DNA of 64,000 nt, taken from the NCBI GenBank assembly GCA_031841125.1, contig CM063106.1, positions 15,128,001 through 15,192,000 on the forward strand. Direction: 5' to 3'. Source of the stretch: Acanthococcus lagerstroemiae. Lineage: Eukaryota; Arthropoda; Insecta; Hemiptera; Eriococcidae. Within the stretch, counting starts at the first letter, position 1. Each line of letters begins with the position of its first letter. Of the stretch, positions 36,500-48,479 are shown in pieces. The translations under genes and the position numbers were made by a program. The notes under the pieces are model-generated. The model searched no databases. It was not told where the DNA came from and saw only the letters and a list, made by a program, of their open reading frames with translations.

Positions 36500-37010
36500 G
36501 TATACAAGCACCATACTGAAGATTTTTAACCAGTACAAGTACAACATAAAACTTGGAATAAAGGACAGCCAACCAATAATCAAACAAATAATCTACGACT
36601 CAGTGGAGAAAAAAAGACAGAATTAATTTCAGTGGTGTCTACAGAGTAGACTGAGACGACTGCAACATTAATTAAATTGGAAAACCAGTGTGAAAATTCG
36701 CTAGAATGAAAAAACATGAAAGATCAAAAAAGCTCAAAGTTCACAAATCACTTTTTGGGAAGAGATTCAAATGACCATAAATATAGTAACAAACCAACTG
36801 ACAAATTCAGAATACTAACAACACAAAACAACTTATAAGAAAGGAAACTTATAGAACAATCATCAGAACAAAGACGTGACAAAACAATAACTCGATCCAC
36901 AAATTTTGACAAACACTTTTTAAGCTACAAACCGAACAGAACTCAACCACTGGGATTGGTCCATCAGACATTCAGCAACAACCAGTCAGAACACTAACTT
37001 ACTTTTCTCC
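36500..37010 (+). mobile_element. Penelope-like element GIY-YIG endonuclease remnant
   Basis: Plus strand 36530-36760 reads NQYKYNIKLGIKDSQPIIKQ, then NFSGVYRVD-stop-DDCNIN-stop-IGK, followed by RMKKHERSKKLKVHKSLF. This is the GIY-YIG layout of Penelope-like elements (G-Y-L-C-DC---YIGKT-R----R--EH), with the motif Tyr and one Cys turned into stops by single changes. Further text includes PTDKFRILTTQNNL and HQTFSNNQSEH. Non-functional. Confidence 0.7.
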
Positions 37011-38116
37011 CAACCCCCTCCCTCGAAGACAGACTGTGGATTCAGTCATTTTTATTGAGCGCACGTCCATTTTTCAATGATTCTAAATTCAGGAGTATCA
37101 TTACGCTATATTGACGTAGTTTTAATAATTTAAATACGCCCAGGCGGAACTGGAAAGCGTTCATGAAGCTTCATAACGTTGCAAGAATAAATCACTATCA
37201 AGCTGAAACTTTTTTAATTTTCTTCAGCGGGTGCGATTCCTTTCCTAATCTCGTATCCAAAAGTTACAGAAACCGCAAGATGGACTGCAAATTCTGATGG
37301 ATGTTGTATCATAAACGTGTCAGTTATTAAAAACTGTATGCATGTTTCTAAAATTGTATCTAATGCCACCGGCAGGACTGCGAAGAATATATTTTATTCA
37401 AATCGAAAAAATTCGAGGGAAAAGAAAATTAAAATGAAGATTACGTGAAGAGGAAACAAGAGCGACGACGGGAAAATAACGTTAATAAATTTAATATTGA
37501 GTTGCGAGGAAGGGTTGAAAAGTAAGCTCACTTCCTTAAAAATATGTAGTTTGGTGAGCGGATACTGCAGTGAGGCGCGAAGTTTTCCAAGTTAAAGCCT
37601 CGGAGAATAGAATTTGCGGGAGAAATTCTAATTAAATTTTCCATAAATAAGTGGTAATTCAGAGATACAAGTTCAAAAATGTTAGGATTTAATTTCAGGG
37701 TGACTGCTGACTGGTGCGCTTCCCAGAAAAGTGGAAACATTCGACTGCAGTCGGTTCCCGCGCTTTTTAATGTGCGTAGTTGAAATAGTCTTGGAAATGG
37801 AGTCATTGCCGGCAAAGATTTTGTTTGAAATCGATTTATAATGAAACACAGGCATTTGGTGGACATCATTAAACTTATTTAAAATACGAATTTTATCGGA
37901 GATTTGATGGAACGGTGTTGATAGTCTGGTGCTCTAAATGCCCTAAAAATTTACTATCTTGAAACAAGATACACCAGTTTGAAAGTCTCGCAAAATTTTA
38001 AAACAGGAGCATTTTTTCGAAGAATAATAACAAAATATCACTCATGAATTTTCTAATGCACTTTATTAAATATAGGAAAGAAGACTCCAAAATAGAAAAT
38101 GAACTGCTTCAAGCCC
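37011..38116. other. Dscam2 intron sequence
   Basis: No element recognised. A 113-codon minus frame at 37528-37869 has no motif or splice borders and is treated as chance. Confidence 0.45.
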
Positions 38117-39309
38117 TTAACCCATTAAAGGTGGCATGGTGAGGGAATCCCCGCTTTTTTTGTAGGCGAGTTTTTTTATGCAAGATTGATATAAGTCGGA
38201 TAGACAAATAAAAACATCATATAAATATATGCCCTACATTGAATATCTGGCCTACACTAAGAAATGAAGGGGCTACTGCCGAATGAAAATTATGATAAAA
38301 TCTAAAAATAAGGAAAAATAAAAACAACTGTTTAGCATCGTTAGAGCGGATGGAGGAAACCTGCTTGAATAGCAAATGAAAGAATAAAATAGTTTGCGTG
38401 ACGAAATGGTTGCATACCCACAAGTTGCAAGGCAAAAATTAAAAAATTCATCAGCTCACTGTAGCAATAGTTCGTATTTTTTATAGGCTATGATTGCTGA
38501 ACATATCCAGCTAGGTAGAGGCGTAGCCAAGAGGGGTATAACGGGTCTTGACCTCCAATTCCTCCCCCACTCCCCACCCCTTCCCCCATTATCCAACCTG
38601 TACAAAAATATGGTTTTTTTTTTCTATAAAAGTTTTTATTCAACTCACTAATTCATTTTGTCCAGGCAGCCCACCAACGTTTTCAAGCCTAGTGTAGTCT
38701 ATGATAATGAAAGCTTATCTTCAAAAACTCTGTTCTTATAAGTATTATTTCCTTTATCTTTTTAGAAATTCTTAGTGTTTTATTTTATTTTTGTTTTTGT
38801 TGACGTTCGCTCCGGCTCTTTTCAAACTCGTTTCTGATTCGCTATTTCCAGCAAAATGACTGACATCTGGTGTCCGTGTTTCTAAGCTGCCCAGTCCATG
38901 CAGAATTTTTTTTTAAATTACTTTTTGTTTTCTTCGGTGGGCCCATATCGGCGATTCTTACGTTTTTCTGTGTACTTTTCCCCCCGGAATTTTAATGAAT
39001 TTTACACAGGTGCACCGACTCAGATGGTGATTCTCTCAAATTTGTTTCCAAGAAATACAGTTTGTAAAATCATTATTTTTATTTTAGATTGTTCCTCCAA
39101 ATCGGCCACAAAATTATGCGAATGAGACATATTGAAAGTATTTGTTTGGCTTATTGACGTGAACTGACCACCCTCTTCCACAAAACATGAGTTCTGTTCG
39201 TCAAATCTATTACTATGGAAATTTTCAAAATCAAATGTCAAGGGGCAAAAGGAAAATACAGATATTAAAATTTCAAGTGAAGGAAAATAAAAGCTTAGTC
39301 AGTGTAGTA

Positions 39310-39496
39310 CCCTGGAATCCACCCTTTCGAGCATTACCTCAGAGACGTCGAGGAGACTGTTAGGGCTGTCTTAGCCCTCTTTCTTCTTGCCGAAAAACCG
39401 GCCTAGGACGAAATGTAGCGAGTTGCTATGTGGGCTTGAACCCGGAACCTCCGGATTCCGAGACCAGCGCGCTATCCACTCAGCCAACCAGACCCC
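39310..39496 (-). mobile_element. tRNA-derived SINE, copy 2
   Basis: The minus strand starts GGGGTCTGGTTGGCTGAGTG (box A TGGCTGAGTGG) and has box B GGGTTCAAGCC. It then carries the same body as copy 1: CCTAGGCCGGTTTTTCGGC, GGGCTAAGACAGCCCTAACA and GACGTCTCTGAGGTAAT, ending CTCGAAAGGGTGG. The copy is full length relative to copy 1 and lies inside the TTAA-flanked element at 38121-41920. Confidence 0.85.
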
Positions 39497-39775
39497 TTTA
39501 CTATAAGGCAAATGACGAAAACTCGTTTTTTGGCCGCCTCACAACTGACGCTAATGCAATTGATACACAGGTTGCGTTGTATTCTCTGTAATTCATAATC
39601 ATACACATGCGTCCAAATAATACAAGGAGTGGCGAAAGTAACGCAACTAATATTTCGCAGCGCTACCAACGCAACCTATATGACACGGGAAATTCAACGC
39701 CGCTGAAAGTGGTAACACTGGCTCTCTCCTTCAACGCACGTAACAGTCGGTGTGACGTGGCGAAGTGTCGTTCTA

Positions 39776-41645
39776 CAGTGTTGCCAGACGTACGGATTTA
39801 TCAGTACATGTACTGAAATTTGAGCTCGTACGGATTTCTGTACTGAAATCCGAAAAAGTACGGATTTTTGACCCAAATTACGCCTTTCCTCACTTCTGTT
39901 TCAACAAAGTCAGAAACGAACATCAAACAATAAACAAATAAAAGTGCTGTCCATTCTTTCTAAACATACTGGGTGGTTACTGTTGGTCAAAGCTGTAGTT
40001 GGTATAAGTTGCGGTACGCAGTTCTGCATAGCTCCGTCATGGAAACACTTTTTTTTATCTTTTTGTCTCTCTAAGTATAACATGAATCTTCCTGAAAATA
40101 AAACCGCTCTTCTTAGAAACCCATCTCCACGACCATGAATTCTAACTCGTGATTCCTCTTTATATAAATTGTGATAAGAAATCCAAACATGCCACTTCTA
40201 ATTTGATTCGGATTCAGTCAACATATTTATGCCAAATAGAGATTTAATTTTATAAATGCAATACAACAGCTCATCAGGGGCTATGGAGAGTGACTTAATA
40301 ATTTGCAATTATATCTACAATTATTAATTAATGTAAAATGAATTAATTTATCACAATAAGTTGTATAGAGTAAAATAAAATTTAAAAAAAAAAGATTACA
40401 CTCCAACTATGCTATCGCGTCTTCATCTTTGTGTTAATTTCTTTTTGAAGTAAATTTTTCGGAGGACTGAATGATCATCACGTCATCAAATCAAAAATCT
40501 ATCTAAAAATATTCGCGACGGGACACGAAGCATGCGCTGCAGGTGGCAAAATTAGGAAACTGGACGAAAATATCATCACATGTATTGCGCTTTTGGGAGA
40601 ATTTCGTAAAATCTAGAATATCTCATTAGGTAAATATAATTTTTTTTTTTTGAAAATTGAAGAGAACTTAATTTATTTTACAGTAAATTTCGAATATAAC
40701 GTGCTCACATCAAGACGCGTTCATGGAAATCACAGTCAATATTCAGTAATAATTAATCTATTCTCTCAAATTCGACTTGACACTGTACCTTTCATACGCC
40801 CTTATCAGGACCGATGACGGATCATACTTTCGTCCAGTATCCTAATTTTGCTATCTGCAACGCACCCTTCGTGTCCTGACACGAATAAGGGTGTATGAAA
40901 ACTTGAAAAGTACATAGTGTCAACTGTCAAGTCGAATTTGAGAGAGTAAATTACTGAATATTGACTGTCATTTCCATGAACGCGTCTTGATGCGAGTGCA
41001 TTACATTCGAAATTTGCTCGGGAACAAATTCAGTTCTCTTTAATTTTAAAAAAAAAAAAATTATATTTATCGAGATATTTTGGATTTTACGAAATTCTCC
41101 CATAAGTGCACTACATTAATTTGATCATATTTTCGTCCTTAACACTAGTGCTCCTGATGAGGTATCCTCTCGCGAATAGCTGAAATAGAGCGTACCAAGT
41201 ACCAACTAGTGAAATGCTGGGCGCATCGCGGAAGCTGGGAATTTATTTTTATTCAGAGTGAATTCCCAATCTAATCTTCCCTGAAAATAACATCCCACCG
41301 AAAATTTCTTCCCTTCCCAGTTTTTTTTTTCCCCTGGGAATATTCCCACCGCCCATCGCTAGTACTAAAGCGCGAGACTAATATCAGCTTCTCTAAGTTA
41401 AACCAAAGATAGGAAGTGGGACGAAACTGTATTTCACTCCTCTGACTGTTAACCTAGTGTAACTAGTTATCAAATTCTTGTTGAATATTAATACTGAAAC
41501 GTGAGTGAAAATACATGAAAAACTACATTTTAGCGGTTTGAAAATGATTCTGTCCTAAAGGAAAAGTTCTCGGAAAAAATCCGTACAAAATCCGTACGCG
41601 CCCTTCAGATGTACGGATTTCGGAAAATCCAATCTGGCAACACTG
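39776..41645. mobile_element. hAT-like element, non-autonomous
   Basis: Inverted ends CAGTGTTGCCAGACGTACGG (left) and, inverted from the right, CAGTGTTGCCAGATTGGATT. Subterminal copies of GTACGGATTT occur at both ends (39790-39865 and 41575-41625). CAGTGTTGCC is a common hAT terminus. The flanking 8-mers TCGTTCTA and CCGTTCAG agree at only 5 of 8 positions, so the target duplication is decayed or uncertain. No transposase; the centre holds a palindromic element. Confidence 0.65.
40562..41138. repeat. long inverted repeat (hairpin), arms about 250 bp
   Basis: Left arm 40562-40811 and right arm 40873-41138 are imperfect inverted copies separated by about 60 bp. Paired blocks include GGACGAAAATATCATCACAT, GGGAGAATTTCGTAAAATCT, the T12/A13 tract, GAACTTAATTTATTTTAC-like text, CGCGTTCATGGAAATCAC, TCAAATTCGACTTGACACTG and CATACGCCCTTATC. 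Part of the loop is a reversed copy of the sequence just left of the left arm (40506-40561, with GACACGAAGC and GCAAAATTAGGAAACTGGAC). Likely a fold-back element. Confidence 0.8.
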
Positions 41646-41949
41646 CCGTTCAGTACGGGTAGCGCTTTGTGTTGTGAGTGAATATTATTTTTGAATGAAA
41701 ACATGTTCCGGCTAATGAAAGACAGAATTTTTGTTTCGCGTAAATTATTTCGTCTAGCAATCATTGTAATGGTTCAATTGTGCTGAAATTTTTTGTACCT
41801 GCTCCCGTCATATTCCCCAACAAGTTCCATTAAAAAAATTCATTTAAAAAAAAAAAAGGCGGGGATTCCCTCACCATGCCATCTTTCATGTATTTTTTTT
41901 TTCATGCCATCTTTTAAGGGTTAAAAGAATAACCATATTTGATTTTTAA

Positions 41950-43300
41950 TCTTAGTGGACACACCCCGTTAGAAATGTACATTTCCATCAAAGACTTAAT
42001 TTAAAATCTGAATTTTCGTCAGAGTTTATAAGAATGATTTTCTATCAGATATTGAAAATTTATGTGAATTTTTATCAAAGATTTGATAGAAATTTGGATT
42101 TTTTACCAGCCTAAATCAACACCTGAATTTTTAGTTGAGATTTTTGATGAAATGTGAATCTTGAATTTTATAAAACTTGATAAATAAGTGAATTTCTATT
42201 AACTGCGTTTCTACTATACCTCATAAAAATGTAAATTTGTATTATATTTTACAGAAATAGGTGAGTCCATTTCTTATAAGAAATCTTTCAAAATTTAGAA
42301 ACGCATCTGAGCCAAGTAAAACCAAAAATTATGATCTATGAACTTCTTTATGAAGGTTATGAGAAATTAGTCCCGTGAAACTGAAAATAAGCTCCCAATA
42401 CCAAAATTAAATTTTTCCAAATTCTTCAAATTTTAGCTTTTTGATTTTCAAATTTGTTGGACGTCAAAAAAATGTGAATTTCCACCAGGTAAATTTCAAA
42501 AAGATATGGTACATAGAAAAATGTAAATTTCCTTTAGTTATCTGATTCTACATAAGATTTGGTTTAAAATTTGAATTTCTAGGCTTACAATGACATGCAA
42601 ATCTTAATTGTTGTCGAATTTTATAAGATTGCGCTAATTTCTATGAAAGATTTAATACAAATTTACATGTTTACAGAACTCTATAAAATTATGAACTATT
42701 TGTATTATATTTTACCGAAAATATGTAAATTTCGATCACAAACTTGATAGATACATGGATTTCTATTAATAACATGGTAGAAATAGTAGTTTCTGTCAAG
42801 GACTTGATAGAAATGGTAGTTTCTATATCCATCTAAATTCATATTAGATATTATTAAAATGTATATTTCGGTCAATAAAAATGAAAACTTCTATATAATA
42901 GGGAAGTTTTAGCCCAAGAAAACTAGATTCTCATCAGAAACGATCAAAATCTGACTTTCTATCTAAGACTTTGAATTTGACATAAAGTTAAATTTTTATT
43001 AGACTCTACAAAATATGAATTTTCATCAAAAATTGAAAAAAGTCTGAATTTTTATCGAAAAATATGAATCTTTTTGCAGTTGGATTTTTATTAGCTACCT
43101 GATGAAAACTTAATCTTTTATTTTATTTATTTATTTTTTTTATTTTATTTTTTTTTTCATAGATTTCTGTATGAAAGAAAATCTATTACGAGATTTAATA
43201 GAAATCAGAGTACATTTTGGAGACTATATAAAAACGCGAACGTGAATTCCTATCAGGGATTTTGTAGAAGTATGAATTCTTGTAGAAGCCTGATGCTTGA
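41950..43300. repeat. degenerate short-unit tandem array, type 3
   Basis: Many diverged units of about 40-60 bp around the theme TGTGAATTTCTATCAAAG, ATTTGATAGAAATTTG / ACTTGATAGAAATGGTAG. It includes a T-rich run near 43120-43165. No coding potential; distinct in unit from the arrays at 7.2 and 25.5 kb. Confidence 0.6.
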
Positions 43301-46296
43301 GACATACAAAGAAAACTTTTCGATCATTCCTCTGCGATTTGATTATTGGGCCGTCTCTAGATCATTTAATGTTTCATACAAGTATGATAATCGAAATTTA
43401 AAGAGTTTCAGCCCAAAAAAACCTCCCATTTAAAGAAAATGCAGAAGAAACTATTCTGAAGTTATTCAACCTATCTCAGTTCTCATAAGAATCTGTAATC
43501 TTCAACAGGAAATGTATCCTGATTTTAGAACATAAATTGATAACTTGTTCCCAACAATTTTTTGTTAGTTGGATAATCGAAGGTCATTGAAGATGAACCA
43601 TTTTCTCGGGGAGAGGAGGATACATTGGAGGCACTGTCTGTTTTCTGGGGGCGAAATTATGCCAGTCTTACTTGGGTAAGTCTCGGGGATTTATCAAAAG
43701 ATCTTTCCAAACACATTTGTGAGACATTCTTTGATGGAAATCTTTCCTGTCTGGGCCTTTTTAACATCCAGTTTCACTGGATTACCTCTTTATTATACGG
43801 TGACAGTAGAACGCGCCAGCTTTGGCACCACTAATACATACAAACAATTCGCCGACTTCGGATAAATCGAATCTTTAATTTATTCAGCAGCTGTATCAGT
43901 TCCTTCAAAAGGCCGTGATTCTCAGAAAAAAGGAACCTTTTTTTTTCTTTCAACTTTTACACCTCACCAGGGATTCGACGTCGTATGTTTTAATGACTTC
44001 GTCGGATAATGAAAGTCGCTTCGAAAATCGGTTTTTATTACGCACCAGAGGCAATTAACGTTCTTATATGTTTTTCCTGCAATTGAATTATTCGTCGGAC
44101 TCCGCTTTTTGTAGTCTACTATAGCACAAAAACTATCAGAGAACAGCCTGCTGGACGCCGCATCAATAGAGACGAAATACAATTATTTTTAGCGGACTTA
44201 TTACAGGGGCTCGGTTTTATTTAAAATTAGTTTTTATCGTAGTAGAAAGGCTGGGACAGCAAACGCCCCACTCTTCGAGGAAATTCCACTTTTTCATCCA
44301 TTTAATGGAACTGTTCGAAAGTTGCGTTACATCGCGAGCAGGTCTCTTAGAATTTGTTTTGATTGACTTATGTGTTTATTGGAAGGTTTAGCCTGTTTTT
44401 TGGTGTTTTTATGAAAATTTATATTTGAATTTAAAATAACCCCTTTGCAATTCCTAGGTGTTTTTCACGTACGTCACGTAGATTTTCCCAGAGCTACCAC
44501 ATTGTTTCTGGTCATAATTCGTCTTCACGATCTGGGCTGGGATTGGTGACGGTTGATGGCAGAGGCTACCGAGGCCTCTTTGAAGAAAGGATTTGTACTT
44601 GGCCGAGTGAGAAATTTCGTGTTTGATAAGCAGGAAGAAAAGGGATTCCAATCGCACCAATAACTGAGTGGGGTGGAAAAGAAACTTCCCTTTTGGTGTT
44701 TTGAAGGTTTCTTTCTGAGCTTAAAAATCCTGTAAAAATGAGCAATTTTTACCCCTTTGCTTCGAATTTTTCCAACTTTTTCTCATGGTGTACGGATTAA
44801 CTTGAGTGAGAGTCCGCGTTTTCTCTTTTTCTAGGCGCTAAGCTCCTGGAAGAAGTTCGAAGTTTTCTGTAGAAAAAGTTGTACTCGCGACACACTCGTA
44901 TTTCCAAGTTATAGAACTTCAGCCTTGAAATCACGAACTTAGAACGTGGAACTACTATTTCTTAACTATTATATCTATATTGTTTTTTTCGAGTTTGGGT
45001 TTTATCAACTTTCTATGGTTATTGATCTCCGTCGTTGCATGTTTGCAAGAGGTCATTGACTTTAAACTAGTTGCTACATTCCGGGCATAATCTGAACTTC
45101 ATTTAGTTAGAAAATCAGTTAATTTGATGATTCAGCTTTTTATCAGTTGTAGAAAACAAATAATGCTTTTTGAGAACTTTCAATAAGGAGCCTGACCCCT
45201 CAGCAATACGGAAGAATAAAAATGTTAATGCTTCGGGCCTTATTTTGGAAAATAAATAGTCATCTTTAGCATAAAGAATGTAGCCAGAATCCCCGTTTCC
45301 CAAGGTGTGAATTACTATTAAAAAAAAATCCTCCTGAAGAATTCTGATTCTTTGCTTCTTTAACAATAAAAAATAGTTTCACTGCCGTTTGCTGTTCATG
45401 AACCTAAGACTGTTCCTCAGTTTTGGAATGTTTTTTAATTTTGAGTTATTTTTCAATTTTCGGTTATGTATCAGTTTTCTGTAGGTCACCGACTGACGCT
45501 ATTTGCTTCATTTGAGTTGTTAATCCGTCTTGGACTGTGTGCTGGTTTTGGGCTGTTCATCAATTTTGAGTGGTGCTGCCGGTCGGGATTGTCAGTTTAA
45601 GTTTTAACTAAGAGTAGGCTGATGATCAAATTTGATCTACTAATCCCTACCTAAGACTATTTTTCATTTTTGATTTGTTCCTTAATTCTTGACTTTTTCT
45701 AGCTTCAGTTGTTCTTGGTAATGGCCAGTTGTGTTTTATTTAGATTTCTTTTGATCCGGTTTGAACAACCGTGGTCCGAATTGGTTATTATAGTCGAAAT
45801 TGATCGCATTAAAATTTGTTTCATTAAAATTTATTTTTCTAAATAGAGTTAGATTAGTTTGGGTCACAGATTCTATTGTTTCTATTCATTTCCAATCATT
45901 TTATCCTGTTCCCAGTTTCATTTTGTTAGGGTCGTTATAAGAGACGGGCATCGCTAAGAGGAAGTTCCACCAGTAAAAAAAAAAAAAAGAAAACTTTATT
46001 TGAGACGTCAAGTATGTCTTCGTGTCTTATTTCTTCATAGTTCATAACTTCATGTCTTATTTTTTTATATTTCGTGTTTCATTTCTTTATGTTTTGTGTA
46101 TCTGTATTAAGTTTTTATTCTTCAGAGGAGGAGAAGGAGTGAAAGGAATGAAATGAGGTGGTGGTGGTGGTGGTGGTGGAGGTAAGATTCTCATATATAG
46201 TGTGAAAAGAGATGACAACAAAGTCACGTACCCATTACTTTTTTATTTATTTTTTATAAGTATCTACAGAATGTTGTCTTTTATTTTTAAAGCTGT
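43301..46296. other. Dscam2 intron sequence
   Basis: No exon or element border recognised. Frames at 43625-43834, 43964-44182, 44454-44660 and 45115-45366 show no domain. 45390-45700 is rich in diverged GTTTTGGGCTGTTCATCA-like text, also seen near 21600-21800. A GGT-type microsatellite lies at 46157-46179. Confidence 0.45.
46157..46179 (+). repeat. GGT trinucleotide microsatellite
   Basis: About seven to eight uninterrupted GGT units followed by GGAGGT. Confidence 0.9.
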
Positions 46297-46419
46297 AATG
46301 ATCATACTTTACACTGTTTTATGTTTCTATGTGCATATTTCATATTTTTATGTTTATTGATGTCTTACGCTCATGTCTCATCATGTCTTTATATTTTTTT
46401 ATCTTGGTATACTATAAGC
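46297..46419 (+). repeat. 123-bp direct repeat flanking an RTE copy, left
   Basis: Matches 48357-48479 at a constant offset of 2060 with no gaps, about 90% identical by eye. It starts AATGATC-TACTTTACAC and ends ATCTTGGTAYACTAT-AG. The two copies lie immediately outside the RTE element. Confidence 0.9.
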
Positions 46420-48356
46420 TCTCTACCTCTACAAAAGAATTGATAGAAAAAAGAAATACGATTGCAAGAAAAAACAACAAATCGCCAAATGAAAAACTGG
46501 AATTATTAATGCTACATAAAAAGAAAAGTTCAAAACGAGATTCGAAAAAATATAAAAGCGTACAATGAGTAAAAAATTCGAAGTATAATAGAAGAGAATG
46601 AGTCTATAAAGAAAATGAGGAAGGAAATGTCTAAAGAGAAAAACTGAGTCTTACCGATGATAAATGAAAAAGGGGAAGCCACTCATAATAGACTCGGCAT
46701 TGTTCAAGCAGCTACAGAGTCCTACGAATCGCGATATAACGAAAAAACGATCAGCCTTAGAAGATTAGCACTAAGGCGGGGAGAGGAAGGTCCCTGGAAT
46801 AGAAGAAGAAGAGGTACCAAGGGTACTGACCAGCGAAATCACCTATAACCTGATAAGACTGAAAACCCATAAAATCGCGGGTCCAGATCAGGTAGAGAAC
46901 TAGTGCCTGAAAGACTTTGCGGAGGAGCTAGCAATACCTCTTAGAGGTCTTTTTAACAAAATACTTGAGGAGAAAGTTACACCAATACAATGGAAAGTAG
47001 CAGAAATAATATTACTATTTAAAAAGGGGGACGTTCAAAATGTGAATAATTATAGACCAATTAGTTTGACTTCAAATTTAAGTAGAATTTTTGCCAAAAT
47101 CATAAAAGATCGTATAACTAATCAGCTCGAATGGAATCAACCAAAAGAAGAAGGAGTATTCAGAAAATTTTTTTCGACAACTGATCATATATTCACTATG
47201 AATCAAATTATAGAAAAATCCAAAGAATATAATCTGTGTACTGACTTCCTCCTCATTGATTTTAAGAAAGCATTTGATTCTAAATAACCTATTTGTTTCT
47301 GTGGAAAGCAATGGAAAAGCCAAAATTTATCAGGCTAATCAGAAAGTTATATGAAGGCACCCAAGCATACATCTGCTTGGATAAGAAGGGGAAAAAATTT
47401 TAAATAGAAATAGGTGTACGGCAAGGGGACCCTTTCTCCTCCGATCTATTTAACTGTGTGCTCAAAGAAATATTCAGGGAACTCGAATGGGAACAAAAGG
47501 GTTTGAAAATCAATGGGGAATACCTCCGCAACCTTAGATATGCGGGGACGACGTGGTTATCGTAGCTGAATCGATTGATCACTTGGAAAAAATGGGGGAG
47601 GAACTATGGATAAAAAGTAAACTGGAAAAAAATCCTTCATTTTGGCGAACCACAAAAAAAGACCAGTAAAAATTGGAGAATATGAAGTGAAATAGAAGGA
47701 AAAAGTAGTATATTTGGGACTAATTTTGTCTTTCAAGAACCGGGAGGGAAGAAGAATTAAATACCAGGGTTAAAAAAGGGTAACAAAAGTACTGGGCACT
47801 AAAATCAACTTTTAAAGGAAAGTTTAACAACAATTTAAAGACAAAAATATGGAAAAGCTGCACGCGGTAGATTTTCTCGTACGAGGCCCAGACCTGAGCA
47901 CTAACAAACGGTGGTACACAGAAGCTTCAAAGATCGCAGAAAGCTATGGAAAATAGCATTTTTGGCATTAGGAGGGGGGACCAAATTAGCAACCAAATTT
48001 TAAGGAAAAAATCTAGAATGACAGACATAGGATATTTTGTGAAGAAATTGAAATGGAAGAACGCGGGACATATTTTAAAACAAGAGGAAGAGAGATAGGA
48101 AAGAAAAGTAGAGGCTTGGATGCCGTACGCGAGAAAAAGATCGCGTGGCAGACCGATGACGAGATGGGGAGACGAATTCGTGAAGGTAATGGGGACCGGG
48201 TGGAGGAGAGTGGCTATCAACAATCAAACATGGAGAGTTTGCGGAGAGACCTATGCCCAAACTTGGGCGTAGTTGCGGTGTCAGGGAGGGAGTACGCCCC
48301 CCCCCCTGATATCAACTTCGACTAAACGTCTGTAAAATAAATAATTTATTTAAAAA
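46420..48356 (+). mobile_element. RTE-like LINE, 5' truncated (copy 3)
   Basis: Plus-strand copy beginning in the linker between endonuclease and RT (STKELIEKRNTIARKNN). Then KTHKIAGPDQVEN, NNYRPISLTSNLSRIFAKI, LIDFKKAFDS (47250-47285), GVRQGDPFSSDLFNCVLKE, a frameshifted R-A-DD catalytic motif near 47535-47560, and the tail KKLKWKNAGHILKQEEERG-like text and RPMTRWGDEFVKV near 48140-48190. The 3' end is AAAATAAATAATTTATTTAAA. Dead by frameshifts. Bordered on both sides by the 123-bp direct repeat. Confidence 0.88.
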
Positions 48357-48479
48357 AATGATCCTACTTTACACGGTCTTATGTTTCTATATGCATGTCT
48401 CATATTTTTATGTTTACTGATGTCTTATGCTCATGTCTCATCATGTCTTTTTATTTTTCTATCTTGGTACACTATTAGC
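48357..48479 (+). repeat. 123-bp direct repeat flanking an RTE copy, right
   Basis: Partner of 46297-46419, about 12 mismatches over 123 positions, no gaps. Confidence 0.9.

Larger units (their letters stand above)
38121..41920. mobile_element. TTAA-flanked element with nested insertions
   Basis: Both borders are TTAA (38117-38120 and 41921-41924). The left end reads CCCATTAAAGGTGGCATGGT then GAGGGAATCCCCGC. The right end, inverted, reads CCCTTAAAAGATGGCATG, an insert of about 22 bp, a second GATGGCATGGT and GAGGGAATCCCCGCC. No transposase is recognised in the 38.2-39.3 kb part. A SINE (39310-39496) and a hAT-like element (39776-41645) have landed inside. TTAA plus CCC ends suggest piggyBac relatives. 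Confidence 0.65.

Noticed and set aside
37528..37869. 113-codon minus frame
   Set aside because: No recognised domain, no splice borders; chance frame in intron.
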